Assembly: GCF_013377785.1 (NCBI RefSeq)
Contig: NZ_JABXWT010000002.1
Coordinates: 269,515 to 333,514 of the forward strand
Length of the DNA stretch: 64,000 nt
Direction of reading: 5' to 3'
From: Ruegeria haliotis
GTDB lineage: Bacteria; Pseudomonadota; Alphaproteobacteria; Rhodobacterales; Rhodobacteraceae
Shown here piece after piece: positions 37,781-47,719 of this stretch. Made by a program: the position numbers and the translations under genes. The stretch's first letter is position 1. Each line of letters begins with the position of its first letter. The notes beneath the pieces are model-generated. The model made no database searches. It was not told the DNA's origin and worked only from the letters and a program-made list of their open reading frames with translations.

Positions 37781-40243
37781 ATGGGTCTTGTTTTTCGCTG
37801 GTTGGTGCGCATTGCCTCGGGTCTGATCCTGTTGATCCTTGCGGCCATAGGCCTGGTCTATTTCCTGGCCGGTCAATCCCTTCCCGACTACGATCAGACC
37901 CTTGAAGTCAAAGGCGTAACCGCCCCGGTCGAGATCGTGCGCGATACTGCAAATGTGCCGCATATTCTGGCTGAAAATGACCCGGATGTGTTCTTTGGCC
38001 TGGGATACGCCCACGCACAGGATCGACTATGGCAGATGACCATGATGCGCCGTACCGCCCAAGGGCGTCTGTCCGAAGTATTCGGAGCGCGCACTGTCCC
38101 CATCGACAAGCTGTTGCGTCGATTGGACTTGTATGGTCTGGCCTACCACTCGGTCGAGGTACAGGACGATTACACCAAGGCCGCCTTGCGCGCCTATGCC
38201 AGCGGAGTGAACGCGCGGCTGGCTGAAATCAACGAAGAAGCCCTAGGTCGTGGCGCGCCCGAAATGTTCCTGTTCAACGCGCCTGTATCTCCTTGGCAAC
38301 CCGGCGATAGCCTTGCCGTGATCAAACTGATGGCGCTGCAACTGTCGGGCCATCTGCAGGATGAGGTAATACGCGCCCGCACCTCTTTGATGTTGAACAA
38401 CCCCGAACGCCTGATGGATATCCTGCCCGATGTACCGGGCCCAGGCATTGCCGCATTACCCGAATACGCGGCCTTGTTCCCTCGCTTGCCGCAGTATGCG
38501 ACTGGATCATCGATGCCCGACACGCCGCTGTCGCCTTTTCCGCAACGCGGACTGGCCGGAGCATCAAACGCCTGGACAGCTGCCCCGTCCCGCTCGGCGA
38601 GTGGCGGCACTCTGCTTGCCAACGATCCACATTTGGGCTTCACCGCCCCGGGTGTGTGGTATCTGGCCCGGTTGGAATTGGCCAAGGGCGGCGTGATCGG
38701 TGCAACAATCCCGGGCGTTCCAGCCGTCATGACCGGACGCAGTGACCGGTTGGGATGGGGGCTGACCTCGTCCTATCTGGACGATCAGGATGTGCATATC
38801 GAGCAACTCAACCCTGACAATCCCGAGGAATACCTGACTCCGAACGGATACAAGACATTCCGCACGCGCCCCTCGATCATCGAAATCAAGGATGGGGCGC
38901 CGATTACCCTGACCCTGCGCTGGACAGAAAACGGCCCAGTCCTGCCCGGCAGTCACTATAGCCTGGGGACCATCACGCCTCCGGGTCATGTCGCCTCGTT
39001 GTCCTGGACCGCGCTCAGCGCTCAGGATACATCAATGACCGCGTCCATGGCGTTGATGAATTCCGATACGGTTCCACAGGCCATCGACGTCGCCGAGCAA
39101 TTTATCGCACCGTCGCAAAACCTGTCGGTAGTAGACCGAGACACAATCGGCCTGAAACTGATCGGCGCCATGCCCCGGCGTGATGTGCATAACCAGAGCC
39201 GGGGGCGCATCCCGACACCCGGATGGCTCGAAGCCAACCGCTGGCAAGGCCGCCTGCCCTATGCCGACAACCCCGAATTTGTCGAACCGGCAGGTGGTGT
39301 TCTGGGGAACACCAACAACAAGATCATCGACCGTCCATTCCCCGAGCACGTGTCCTATGAATGGGGCGACACACAGCGCATCCATCGCTGGGAGCGCCTG
39401 ATGCAATCGCGCGAAGTGCACACCCGTGACAGCTTTATCGAAGCACAACTGGACACTGTCAGCTTTACTGCCCGATCCTTGCTGCCTCTGATCGGGGCTG
39501 ATCTTTGGTTCACCGGTGCCTCGTCCCCCGAAGGCACACCTGAACGACAACGTCAGATTGCCTTGTCCCTTCTGGCAGAGTGGAACGGCGAGATGAATGA
39601 ACATCTGCCTGAACCACTGATCTATGCCGCCTGGCTGCGGGCCCTGCAGATCCGCCTGATCGCTGATGAGCTGGGTCCGTTGGCCAGCGAGTACAAGCAT
39701 ATTGAGCCTTTGTTCATCGAACGTGTCTACCGCGACATAGATGGCGCATCGGTTTGGTGCGATGTCCGCCAGAGCGCACCGGTCGAAACCTGCACCGAAA
39801 TGGCACAGCTGGCGCTGGACGACGCGTTGATCTGGATATCCGAGCGCTATGGCACCGCGCTGGAATCTCTGCGCTGGGGCGACGCGCATCAAGCTACCCA
39901 TGACCATCCCGTTCTGGGGGAGGTCCCCGTGTTGCGCTATTTCGTGAACATTCGTCAATCGACCAGCGGGGGCGACAACACTTTGCTGCGGGGGCGCACC
40001 TCGGGCGAAGGTCCCGACCCGTTCGAGAACGTGCATGGTGCAGGCTATCGCGGCGTTTATGATTTCGCCGATCCCGACAGTTCGGTTTTCATCACGGCCA
40101 CCGGTCAGTCGGGTCATTTCCTGTCACGCTACTATGATGATCAGGCACAGCTCTGGCGGCGCGGCGAATACATTCCGATGTCACTGGATATCGACCTGGC
40201 CCGTGCCGCAGCGGTCGGAGTCACGACCCTGATCCCGCGCTGA
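37781..40243 (+). CDS. Penicillin/acyl-homoserine-lactone acylase family protein
   Basis: The 820-residue Ntn-hydrolase precursor has an N-terminal membrane/signal helix (residues 10-35), DTANVPHILAENDPDVFFGLGYAHAQDRLWQM near 55-85, and the autocleavage site GASNAW, which makes Ser262 the nucleophile of the beta chain. ANDPHLGFTAPGVWYLARLE and the catalytic-type GNTNNKII near 512 follow. Substrates may be penicillins, acyl-homoserine lactones or other amides; sequence alone does not decide. The ATG at 37781 has GGGG upstream. A terminator follows at 40255. Confidence 0.92.
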   Translation: MGLVFRWLVRIASGLILLILAAIGLVYFLAGQSLPDYDQTLEVKGVTAPVEIVRDTANVPHILAENDPDVFFGLGYAHAQDRLWQMTMMRRTAQGRLSEVFGARTVPIDKLLRRLDLYGLAYHSVEVQDDYTKAALRAYASGVNARLAEINEEALGRGAPEMFLFNAPVSPWQPGDSLAVIKLMALQLSGHLQDEVIRARTSLMLNNPERLMDILPDVPGPGIAALPEYAALFPRLPQYATGSSMPDTPLSPFPQRGLAGASNAWTAAPSRSASGGTLLANDPHLGFTAPGVWYLARLELAKGGVIGATIPGVPAVMTGRSDRLGWGLTSSYLDDQDVHIEQLNPDNPEEYLTPNGYKTFRTRPSIIEIKDGAPITLTLRWTENGPVLPGSHYSLGTITPPGHVASLSWTALSAQDTSMTASMALMNSDTVPQAIDVAEQFIAPSQNLSVVDRDTIGLKLIGAMPRRDVHNQSRGRIPTPGWLEANRWQGRLPYADNPEFVEPAGGVLGNTNNKIIDRPFPEHVSYEWGDTQRIHRWERLMQSREVHTRDSFIEAQLDTVSFTARSLLPLIGADLWFTGASSPEGTPERQRQIALSLLAEWNGEMNEHLPEPLIYAAWLRALQIRLIADELGPLASEYKHIEPLFIERVYRDIDGASVWCDVRQSAPVETCTEMAQLALDDALIWISERYGTALESLRWGDAHQATHDHPVLGEVPVLRYFVNIRQSTSGGDNTLLRGRTSGEGPDPFENVHGAGYRGVYDFADPDSSVFITATGQSGHFLSRYYDDQAQLWRRGEYIPMSLDIDLARAAAVGVTTLIPR

Positions 40244-40254
40244 TCCGCCCATTC

Positions 40255-40278
40255 GGCAAGTCCTTGCCCCTTTTTTTT
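40255..40278 (+). terminator. Rho-independent terminator after the acylase gene
   Basis: GGCAA (40255-40259) pairs with TTGCC (40264-40268), followed by CC and eight T. The stem is short but the T-run is strong. Confidence 0.75.
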
Positions 40279-40348
40279 GCTATCGTGGACCTCACTGGCC
40301 GTTTTGGCCTAACATCTGCAAGCCGACAATGCGGTACCAGGGGGCAAC

Positions 40349-40744
40349 ATGGCTAGTATTCGGGATACACTGAACAATCTTGCGCGGGACTACGCAGTGG
40401 CCTGGAGCTCAGGCGATGCGGATGCAGTCGCAAGCTTTTATGCGCCCGACGGGGAAATCACGATAAATCGGGGCGACCCTATTCAGGGGCGCGCGGCAGT
40501 CGCAGAAATGGCACGCGGATTTTACGCCGAATTCCCGGACCTGGAAGTCCGCTGTGACATGATGCGATGGGCCGGGTCGCACGCGATATTTGTCTGGACG
40601 CTGGAAGGTCATCACTCGGAGACGGGCAACCATGTCGTGACCCGTGGCTGGGAGGAATGGGATATGACGCCCGATAACAAGGTACAGTCCTCATTGGGCT
40701 GGTTCGATGCCGATGACTATCAGCGCCAGATCGACGGGAAATAG
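40349..40744 (+). CDS. SnoaL/NTF2-like protein
   Basis: The 131-residue protein has the SnoaL-like layout: an N-terminal helix with DYAVAWSSGDADAVASFYAPDGEI, RGDPIQGRAAVAEM, FPDLEVRCD and TLEGHHSETGNHVVTRGWEEW. Members are small cone-fold proteins, some of them cyclases or isomerases, many unassigned. The ATG follows AGGGGG by four bases. It ends two bases before convergent hflX. Confidence 0.8.
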   Translation: MASIRDTLNNLARDYAVAWSSGDADAVASFYAPDGEITINRGDPIQGRAAVAEMARGFYAEFPDLEVRCDMMRWAGSHAIFVWTLEGHHSETGNHVVTRGWEEWDMTPDNKVQSSLGWFDADDYQRQIDGK

Positions 40745-40746
40745 GT

Positions 40747-42018
40747 TTAGATCGACGCGAATTTCGCCGCTTGCCTGTCAGTCCACAAAACCGTGATCTC
40801 AAATCCGGTCTCGGTCTGCTTTTCCGAACGAACAACATCCTGACGGAACAACCAGGCACGTTTGTCCCCTTCGGCAAACCCAAGGGTCAGCGTGTCCTCA
40901 CGCCGGGCGCCTTGCAGTTTGACGGCAATCTCCGCCAGCAAGGAATCAATCCCTTCGCCGGTCACAGCCGAGATGGCAAAGATCTCTGGGTCCCGCTCTG
41001 TGCGGGCCAGCGCCGCTTCGCGGTCATCCGTGTCCAGCAAGTCAATCTTGTTCCAAACCTCAAGCCCTGGACGCTCATCATCGACGCCCAGTGAGGTCAG
41101 GATCGTTGCGACATCCTGCGCCTGTGCTTCGGTGTCTTCGTGGCTGATATCGCGCACATGCACGATCAGATCCGCGCCCAGAACCTCTTCCAGCGTGGCG
41201 CGAAAGGCTGCGACCAGTTCAGTTGGCAGGTTCGAGATGAAACCCACCGTGTCGGACAGAATCACTTCGGGACCATCAGGCAACTCAACCCGCCGCATGG
41301 TCGGGTCGAGCGTGGCAAACAGCATATCCTTGGCCATCACCTCAGCCCCCGTCAGGCGGTTGAACAGAGTTGACTTACCCGCGTTGGTGTAGCCCACCAG
41401 CGCCACGATCGGATATGGCACCTTGGCCCGCGCGGCGCGGTGCAGCGTGCGGGTCTTGATCACTTTTTGCAGCTGGCGGCGCAAGCGTACCAAGTGATCG
41501 TCGATGGCTCGCCGGTCAGCCTCGATCTGGGTTTCACCCGGACCACCGACAAATCCCAAACCACCTCGTTGGCGTTCAAGGTGGGTCCAGGCCCGGACCA
41601 ATCGCGTCCGCTGATAGCTGAGCGCGGCCATTTCGACCTGCAACACACCCTCGCGGGTGCGCGCTCGGTCGCTGAAAATCTCGAGGATCAGGCCGGTCCG
41701 GTCGAGGATCTTGACGTTCCACGCCTTTTCAAGATTACGCTGCTGAACTGGTGTCACCGGGCCGTCGATCAGAACCAGCTCGACCTCGGCGTCATGAAAC
41801 CGTTCGCCCAATTCCTCGATCTTGCCGCTGCCGAACAAATAGCCCGGCTGCGCACGCGGCAAGCGTACGACATCCGACCCGATCACATCCAGGTCGGGTA
41901 AGGCAGCAGCCAGTGCAACCGCTTCTTCCAGCGCCGGTCCCGGGACACGGCGCTGTTCATCTGATTTGATTTCTGGATGCAGCACCCAAGCCCGGGTCTG
42001 CGTCCGGTCATGTTCCAT
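40747..42018 (-). CDS. hflX: Ribosome-associated GTPase HflX
   Basis: The 423-residue GTPase binds the large ribosomal subunit and can rescue stalled ribosomes. The N-terminal domain includes GSGKIEELGERFHDAEVELVLIDGPVTPVQQRNLEK and the G domain has GYTNAGKSTLFN, DTVGFISNLPTELVAAFRATLEE and NKIDL. Its ATG shares one base with the hfq stop (TGATG), so I prefer it to the TTG one codon earlier. The hfq-hflX pair is conserved in proteobacteria. Confidence 0.96.
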   Translation of the reverse strand: MEHDRTQTRAWVLHPEIKSDEQRRVPGPALEEAVALAAALPDLDVIGSDVVRLPRAQPGYLFGSGKIEELGERFHDAEVELVLIDGPVTPVQQRNLEKAWNVKILDRTGLILEIFSDRARTREGVLQVEMAALSYQRTRLVRAWTHLERQRGGLGFVGGPGETQIEADRRAIDDHLVRLRRQLQKVIKTRTLHRAARAKVPYPIVALVGYTNAGKSTLFNRLTGAEVMAKDMLFATLDPTMRRVELPDGPEVILSDTVGFISNLPTELVAAFRATLEEVLGADLIVHVRDISHEDTEAQAQDVATILTSLGVDDERPGLEVWNKIDLLDTDDREAALARTERDPEIFAISAVTGEGIDSLLAEIAVKLQGARREDTLTLGFAEGDKRAWLFRQDVVRSEKQTETGFEITVLWTDRQAAKFASI

Positions 42019-42257
42019 CAAGAGGCGTCTTCGCCCTCATACAGGTTGATCGGCTGCGATGGCATAATTGTCGAAATCGCATGTTTATAGACCAGCTGCG
42101 ACTGTCCGTCGCGGCGCAACAATACGCAGAAATTGTCGAACCAAGTGATCACACCCTGCAACTTGACACCATTGATCAGGAAAATCGTGACCGGGACTTT
42201 TGCTTTCCGTACATTGTTCAGGAACGCGTCCTGAAGATTCTGTCTGTCCGAAGCCAT
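42018..42257 (-). CDS. hfq: RNA chaperone Hfq
   Basis: The 79-residue Sm-like protein pairs small RNAs with mRNAs. It has the Sm1 motif [27 protein letters not shown] and the Sm2 motif [10 protein letters not shown], both diagnostic. The C-terminal tail is short, as in other alphaproteobacteria. It leads hflX and is followed upstream on the minus strand by trkH. Confidence 0.97.
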   Translation of the reverse strand: MASDRQNLQDAFLNNVRKAKVPVTIFLINGVKLQGVITWFDNFCVLLRRDGQSQLVYKHAISTIMPSQPINLYEGEDAS

Positions 42258-42388
42258 ATTTTATTATCTCGCCGTTGTTCTTGCTACGCGCTGCGGACCA
42301 ACGCGCTCCCTCTGGGTGAGTATGGAGTGCCGCGCAGAGATATTCCAGATGAAAAATCAGGCAGTAACATGCGGTAATGCGTGTGGGC

Positions 42389-43927
42389 CTAGTCCCGCCA
42401 AAGCGATGGCGTGATCAGCGCGATGATTGCCAACGTCTCAAGACGGCCAATAACCATCGCCGCGCATAGGGTCAATTTGGCCCCTCCGGGCAAATCGACC
42501 AGACGGATCGGAACGTCCGTTGCCAGCTCGATCAACGGCCCTGTCGTGCTCAGGGTGGCGACACTCAGGACCATGGCTTGCTCGAACCCAGACCCCATGG
42601 CCGCCAACAACAGGTTGAACACGGCCAGTGTCAGGGCAAAGAGCATCAGAAAGATCCAGGCGATGAACGCCCCGTCGCTTTGAATGCGTCGATTGCCGCC
42701 CCCTTCACCACTGATGGACGAGGGATAGATCAGCCGGTCAATCTCGCGCGCGCCGTTCAGATAGAGCGCGAAGACCCGCAACAGTTTAACCCCTCCGGCG
42801 GTGGTAGCCACGCCGCCGCCGATCAGCGCCAACCCCATGAGGACCAGACCCGGCGTTCCCAGGCCCGACAGCTGTTGCGCATCGTTCCAGTTGGCACTTT
42901 CGAACCCGGCTGTCGTCAGAAAGGCCAAAACGGTGAACATCATCCCCCAGATGACCTGCAGCGCCTGAAGGGGGTCGACCTGCCCGCCAATTTCATTCAC
43001 CCCCGCCAGAACGCGGAAGAACAGTAAACCAGCAACGGCCAGCACGATCATCAGGCCGATACGAAATTCCGGATCCTTGTCCAGACGGGAATACCCGGTC
43101 GTGGCCGTATCGGTCGAAAATGTCAGGCGCGACAAGGCGAAGAACAGGAACAGGAACAGGATCGCTTCACCGGTCACGCCAGCCTCAGCCCCTTCAAGCC
43201 CGCCGACGGGCGAGATGCCAGACGTTGCCATTGTGGACATGGCATGACAAATCGCCGTCAGGCCGTTTTCGCCAGCGATCAGCAACAGGATGCAGATGAC
43301 GGCGGTCAACCCGGCATAAACCGGGGTCAGCGTACGCGCCACGCGAATCAGACGCCCGCGCGGATCCACCCTTTCGCTTTGCGCCACGCCAGAAACAGGA
43401 CGCCCCGGCTGCCCGCGCGCAGTGACCTCGAACCCACCCAAGGACAGAGGCGCGAGGATCGCTGCAGCGGAAATCCACATCAGCAATCCGCCCATCCAGC
43501 CGACCAAAGCCCGCCACAGATGCAGCGGTGCAGTCAGGCGATCTGGATTTGGAAACAGATCCGCCCCTGTTGTTGTCAGCGCGCTGACCATATCGAAGTA
43601 AGCATTCAGAAAGGTCGTGTTCCCAAGCGCATCATGAAACGGGATCGCAAGAAACAGCGGCAGGATGGTGAAACAGCCAAGCAGCACGGCCAACTGGCCC
43701 AGGGTTCCGCGTCGCGGCACCCGGTTCGACGAAGCCAACGAAATGGTTGCCACCAGAAACAACCCTAAAATGCCGGAATAAAAGAAAGAGCGCGAGGTAT
43801 CGTGATCGTCCAGCGCCAACGCATAAATCGCCGGGATCCACATGGACAACGAGACAATAGCCCAGATCAGCAAGAACAGCGGCAACCGCCGCAAAAGTCC
43901 AACCTGTTGTGCCCTCGCGCGTGCCAT
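42389..43927 (-). CDS. trkH: Trk potassium uptake protein TrkH
   Basis: The 512-residue channel-like transporter imports potassium together with TrkA. About ten membrane segments and four pore loops are visible, including ALTTTGADLF, AMSTMATSGISPVG, FLTTAGFESANW and ATLSTTGPLI, which fit the four selectivity-filter repeats. A proline-rich basic insertion follows the third helix. Its ATG shares one base with the trkA stop (TGATG). Confidence 0.95.
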   Translation of the reverse strand: MARARAQQVGLLRRLPLFLLIWAIVSLSMWIPAIYALALDDHDTSRSFFYSGILGLFLVATISLASSNRVPRRGTLGQLAVLLGCFTILPLFLAIPFHDALGNTTFLNAYFDMVSALTTTGADLFPNPDRLTAPLHLWRALVGWMGGLLMWISAAAILAPLSLGGFEVTARGQPGRPVSGVAQSERVDPRGRLIRVARTLTPVYAGLTAVICILLLIAGENGLTAICHAMSTMATSGISPVGGLEGAEAGVTGEAILFLFLFFALSRLTFSTDTATTGYSRLDKDPEFRIGLMIVLAVAGLLFFRVLAGVNEIGGQVDPLQALQVIWGMMFTVLAFLTTAGFESANWNDAQQLSGLGTPGLVLMGLALIGGGVATTAGGVKLLRVFALYLNGAREIDRLIYPSSISGEGGGNRRIQSDGAFIAWIFLMLFALTLAVFNLLLAAMGSGFEQAMVLSVATLSTTGPLIELATDVPIRLVDLPGGAKLTLCAAMVIGRLETLAIIALITPSLWRD

Positions 43928-45303
43928 CAGAAGAAATCGATCGAGACCTGCATCAGCCGCTCAACCTCGGGCACATCCTTGGTCATGGCAAAGATCGCAA
44001 CCACATCCTTTTCGTCGATCCGAAGACTGCCGGTGGGGCGCAGAACTTCGTCCCCTTTCCGCACTGCTCCGACCAGAACGCCCTCGGGGAAATCGATATC
44101 ACGCAATCGTTGCCCCGCCATAGGCGAGGTTGACAACACCTCGGCTTCGATCACCTCGGCCTCGGCATCGCCGATGGAATAGACCTGACGCACACGCCCA
44201 TGGCGGATGTGGCGCAGGATCGAGCTGACGGTGGTCGCGCGTGGGTTGATATACGCATCGATCCCCAGCGGCCCCATCAGGGCCACCATGCTGGGATCGT
44301 TGATCAATGCGATCGCCAGTGCACAGCCTTCAGCCTTGGCGCGCACCGCGGCCAGCATGTTGGTGCGGTCATCATCAGTAACAGCCAACATCGCGTCGGC
44401 CCGGTCGATCCCGGCCTCGCTCAATAAACTCACGTCCAAGCCGTCGCCATGCAGCACAATCGTCCGCTCAAGCGCTTCGGCGGCCACTTCTGCGCTTTTG
44501 CGATCCCGTTCGATGATCTTGGCACGTACCCGGCTTTCGCGTTCTTCCAGCGTTCGGGCCACCTCCAACCCCACGTTACCGCCACCAACGATCACCACGC
44601 GGTCTTGACGTTTTTGCGCTTTGCCAAAAACCTCCATCGTGCGGTCCACGTCTTTGACATTGGTAAAGACGTAACACTCGTCACCGACAAACAGCTGGTC
44701 CTCGGATTCCGGGGCGAACAATGTCCCTTCGCGCCGCACACCGACCACAATCGAGCTCAGGGTCGAAAACAGATCGGTCAACTGCCGCAAAGGCGTGTTT
44801 ACGATGGGACAGTCTTCTTCGACGCGGATACCCAATAACTGCGCCTTGCCCCCCATGAAAATCTCGGTGTCGAAGGCAGATGGAGCCGACAAGCGCCGCA
44901 TGGCAGCAGCAGCCACTTCGCGTTCGGGACTGATCACCACGTCAATCGGCAAATGGTCCCGGCGATAGAGGTCGGAATGGATCGCCTCGAGATAGGATTT
45001 CGACCGCAGTCGCGCAATCTTGCGCTGAATGGAAAAGACGGAATGCGCCATCTGACAGGTGACCATGTTCACCTCGTCCGAATGGGTAGCGGCAATGATC
45101 ATGTCGGCATCGCGGGCCCCTGCCCGATCCAGCACATCCGGATAGCTGGCAAATCCCGCGATCCCCTGCACATCCAGCGTTTCAGTCGCGCGGCGTACCA
45201 GATCAGGATTGTTGTCCACCACTGTCACATCGTTCAGTTCGCCCGAAAGGTGCCGTGCAATCTGCCAGCCAACCTGACCAGCACCGCAAATGATGACCTT
45301 CAT
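43927..45303 (-). CDS. trkA: Trk system potassium uptake protein TrkA
   Basis: The 458-residue peripheral subunit binds NAD(H) or nucleotides and gates TrkH. It has two RCK units: MKVIICGAGQVGWQIARHLS at the start and VVIVGGGNVGLEVARTLEERE near residue 235, each followed by a TrkA-C domain. The ATG at 45303 matches the family start and follows CAGGAAC. The 151-codon extension upstream is out of family. It opens the trkA-trkH operon. Confidence 0.96.
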   Translation of the reverse strand: MKVIICGAGQVGWQIARHLSGELNDVTVVDNNPDLVRRATETLDVQGIAGFASYPDVLDRAGARDADMIIAATHSDEVNMVTCQMAHSVFSIQRKIARLRSKSYLEAIHSDLYRRDHLPIDVVISPEREVAAAAMRRLSAPSAFDTEIFMGGKAQLLGIRVEEDCPIVNTPLRQLTDLFSTLSSIVVGVRREGTLFAPESEDQLFVGDECYVFTNVKDVDRTMEVFGKAQKRQDRVVIVGGGNVGLEVARTLEERESRVRAKIIERDRKSAEVAAEALERTIVLHGDGLDVSLLSEAGIDRADAMLAVTDDDRTNMLAAVRAKAEGCALAIALINDPSMVALMGPLGIDAYINPRATTVSSILRHIRHGRVRQVYSIGDAEAEVIEAEVLSTSPMAGQRLRDIDFPEGVLVGAVRKGDEVLRPTGSLRIDEKDVVAIFAMTKDVPEVERLMQVSIDFF

Positions 45304-45399
45304 GTTCCTGGCCCTTCTGCCTGAAATCTTTGAATGACAGATGCCCCCAAAGCGGTCAATTGAATTGTCATATCTGCACGGTTGATGCAAGATAAGCAT

Positions 45400-45879
45400 A
45401 TGAAAACACTGCTTCGCATACTTGTTCCTGTGATGGTTCTGTCCTCTTGTGGCCCGCTGTCGCTGTATTACCGCGAAGGGGAAAGCGTTTCGCGGATGCA
45501 AACCGAGACAACTCAGTGTCAGGTTACAGCGCTCAAGGACGCACCGGTGGCCAATCAAGTCCGTCAAAACCCGCCAACCTATTGGCCCGGTCGCACATAC
45601 TGCGATGGGAATGGGCGATGCTATCGCTCCGGAGGGTGGTGGCAGCCGGGGCAGGTCTACACGGTTGATGTGAATCAGAACCTGCGCAACAAGGTCGAAG
45701 CGCAATGTATGGCCGAAAAAGGGTATCGTCCGGTCAGCCTGCCCCCGTGCAAGCAAAACGTGAAATCACGGGTGCCTGCGACACGAACAACGACATTGCC
45801 CCCACTCAGCACCGCGTCATGTTTCGTGAAATTCGATGACGGGTCGTTTCAAATCATCACTCCGGGCCAAGCCGGGTAA
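45400..45879 (+). CDS. Lipoprotein of unknown function
   Basis: The 159-residue protein starts with a short signal peptide and a good lipobox, VLSSC, so Cys17 should carry lipid. The mature part is rich in cysteine, proline and aromatic residues, with GRTYCDGNGRCYRSGGWWQPGQV and two further cysteines that could form disulfides. No family was recognised. The ATG at codon 7 of the longer frame is chosen because the signal peptide begins there; the ribosome site is weak. It is the only plus-strand gene between trkA and ntrX. Confidence 0.7.
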   Translation: MKTLLRILVPVMVLSSCGPLSLYYREGESVSRMQTETTQCQVTALKDAPVANQVRQNPPTYWPGRTYCDGNGRCYRSGGWWQPGQVYTVDVNQNLRNKVEAQCMAEKGYRPVSLPPCKQNVKSRVPATRTTTLPPLSTASCFVKFDDGSFQIITPGQAG

Positions 45880-45888
45880 TCGGCTCGT

Positions 45889-47061
45889 TCACCTGATTCC
45901 CGCACGGCGCCGACGAGCCAGCCATAGATGCGCAGCCATGGCTGCCACATAAAACACAACCACTGCACCGAACATTCCCGCCTCGTCCGTACGCCACAAA
46001 ACAGTCAGCAGAACCGGTGTGCCAAGCAGGTTGCCCGCATTCCCCATTTGCGCAATTGCGCCATAGCTCAGCGCCTGCGCTTCGGCCGTTTCGTTCAAAT
46101 CCGGCACGGCGGCAAAGCTGCCCCCTTGCACCAGTCCCAGAACCGCAAACAGCCAGATGCAGACCACCGGCAAAGGCAGGCCCAGAAAGGCGGCTGCAAT
46201 TGCGGCAATCCCCAGCCCGAACCCCAGATTGACCACGGCGATGCTGGACATGACATTCAAAAGTAGCGGAACAGCCACCCAGGATAGAACGATGCCTGCC
46301 AGCGGCATCAAGGCGGCAATGGGCGCGCTGAGTTCCTCAGGCAATCTGCCTGGCAAAATGGCAAGCAGGGACACAAATGTCAGCGTGTAAAAGAACCACC
46401 CAATCCCCGGAGCAGATATGAAGGGTGAGCGATAGGTTTGCACATGCGCTTTGATCAATGCACTCAGACCCCAATCGCCAACACTGGACTGTGCCAGGTC
46501 CACACGTATACGACACAAGCCTATGAGGACGGCAATGACCAACATCAGGATACCGTGCAGAGCAAAATAGGCCGGCAACCCAAACTGTTCGACGATCGGC
46601 AGACCGATCCAGGCATTCAACGCAAAGGCGACGCCAAAGAACGTGCTCCAAAGCACCATGGCCACATTGCGCGTGCGCCCCAGCGTGATCTGGGCAATCA
46701 GCGTGGGTGCCGCCACAACAATCACGAGATGCGACAGCCCCTCGACCAGACGGCTGGCCATCATGATGTAAAAGCTGGGCTCGCTCGCCTGAAACAACGA
46801 GATTGCGCCGCCCAGAACAAGGCCCGAGATCAACAGCCCGGACGGGCCAACCCGCCCCGTAATCATTCCGGATAGCGCGCCCAGAGCTGCTCCGATCAGA
46901 CTGATGATCGACAAAAGCCAGCCAATTGCATCAGCGTTATCCGGATACAGCCGAGCAACCTCGGCAAATGGAACGGCAATCTTGGCGAACTGAGTAGCGG
47001 CGCCCAGCCCAGCAGCCCAAAGCAAGACAACCTGCAGTAAAACGCGGAACGAGTGTGTCAT
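45889..47061 (-). CDS. MFS transporter
   Basis: The 390-residue protein has about twelve membrane helices, including GWLLSIISLIGAALGALSGMITGRVGPSGLL, typical of the loop between helices 2 and 3. It has CynX/NimT-like features but no substrate can be named. No Shine-Dalgarno sequence is visible before the ATG; the gap to the preceding regulator gene is only 43 bases, so translation may depend on the upstream message. It ends beside the convergent lipoprotein gene. Confidence 0.82.
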   Translation of the reverse strand: MTHSFRVLLQVVLLWAAGLGAATQFAKIAVPFAEVARLYPDNADAIGWLLSIISLIGAALGALSGMITGRVGPSGLLISGLVLGGAISLFQASEPSFYIMMASRLVEGLSHLVIVVAAPTLIAQITLGRTRNVAMVLWSTFFGVAFALNAWIGLPIVEQFGLPAYFALHGILMLVIAVLIGLCRIRVDLAQSSVGDWGLSALIKAHVQTYRSPFISAPGIGWFFYTLTFVSLLAILPGRLPEELSAPIAALMPLAGIVLSWVAVPLLLNVMSSIAVVNLGFGLGIAAIAAAFLGLPLPVVCIWLFAVLGLVQGGSFAAVPDLNETAEAQALSYGAIAQMGNAGNLLGTPVLLTVLWRTDEAGMFGAVVVFYVAAMAAHLWLARRRRAGIR

Positions 47062-47104
47062 GAGGTGGTTTTAACGGGGTCTTGTACCCTCAGGAACGCA
47101 TAAA

Positions 47105-47719
47105 TTATGCGCGCCCGGACCGCGCACCACTGACAAGCCGAACCGGTGTGCCATCCGAAAGATACAGGCGTTCCCAGACAATCTCTCCTGCGCTGATACG
47201 GATGCGGTCGTGCACAGCCTCCGAGGTCAGAAAGGCCTTGGGATTGGGGGTGGCCAGATCCCACCAGCCCTCGTTTGTCAGCTCAGCCTCGGCCTGCTGA
47301 ATCTCCTCAGTCGCGAATTGCCAAAGCGACACATCCAGCAATGCCCGCTGGCTGGTCTTCCAGTCCCACGCACGACTGGCCGAATAAGCCAGACATTTAT
47401 GGCTGGCCTCTTCAACCAGATGCACGCATTCGGTCGAGTTCATGACCAGCCGCTTCAACGCACTGTCATCGGATTTTACGGGACCAATCGCCGAAAAGAC
47501 CACCTGTTGCGTTTCCACGGCCGGAATCTGAGTACCGTTTTCCCATCTGGAAATCGTCGTTTGATCCACCTGCAACATATTCGCCAAAGCGGATTGTTTC
47601 AGCCCGACAGATCTGCGCAGCCGTTTCAATCGCTTGCCAAAGGCTGGATAGCCTCGGGTCACAAGTCTGTTTCCGGGGGATTTCGACACCCCCTGCAAAA
47701 CCAGATCAGGCCGCGCCAT
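47105..47719 (-). CDS. XRE-family regulator with PAS-like C-terminal region
   Basis: The 204-residue protein has a helix-turn-helix near residues 28-80: FGKRLKRLRRSVGLKQSALANMLQVDQTT followed by ISRWENGTQIP. The C-terminal half, with CVHLVEEASHKCLAYSAS and GEIVWERLYLSDGTPVRLVS, looks like a PAS-type sensor domain, judged by eye only. The ATG at 47719 lies four bases after the ntrX stop. The frame with 24 more residues overlaps ntrX and has no site. It is followed by the MFS gene on the same strand, a probable regulator-transporter pair. Confidence 0.78.
   Translation of the reverse strand: MARPDLVLQGVSKSPGNRLVTRGYPAFGKRLKRLRRSVGLKQSALANMLQVDQTTISRWENGTQIPAVETQQVVFSAIGPVKSDDSALKRLVMNSTECVHLVEEASHKCLAYSASRAWDWKTSQRALLDVSLWQFATEEIQQAEAELTNEGWWDLATPNPKAFLTSEAVHDRIRISAGEIVWERLYLSDGTPVRLVSGARSGRA

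Noticed and set aside
39032..40117. 361-residue minus-strand frame inside the acylase gene
   Set aside because: No family features; the acylase is complete and conserved on the other strand.
43927..45756. 609-residue version of TrkA
   Set aside because: TrkA has about 458 residues and starts MKVIICGAG; the 151 extra residues are not coding.
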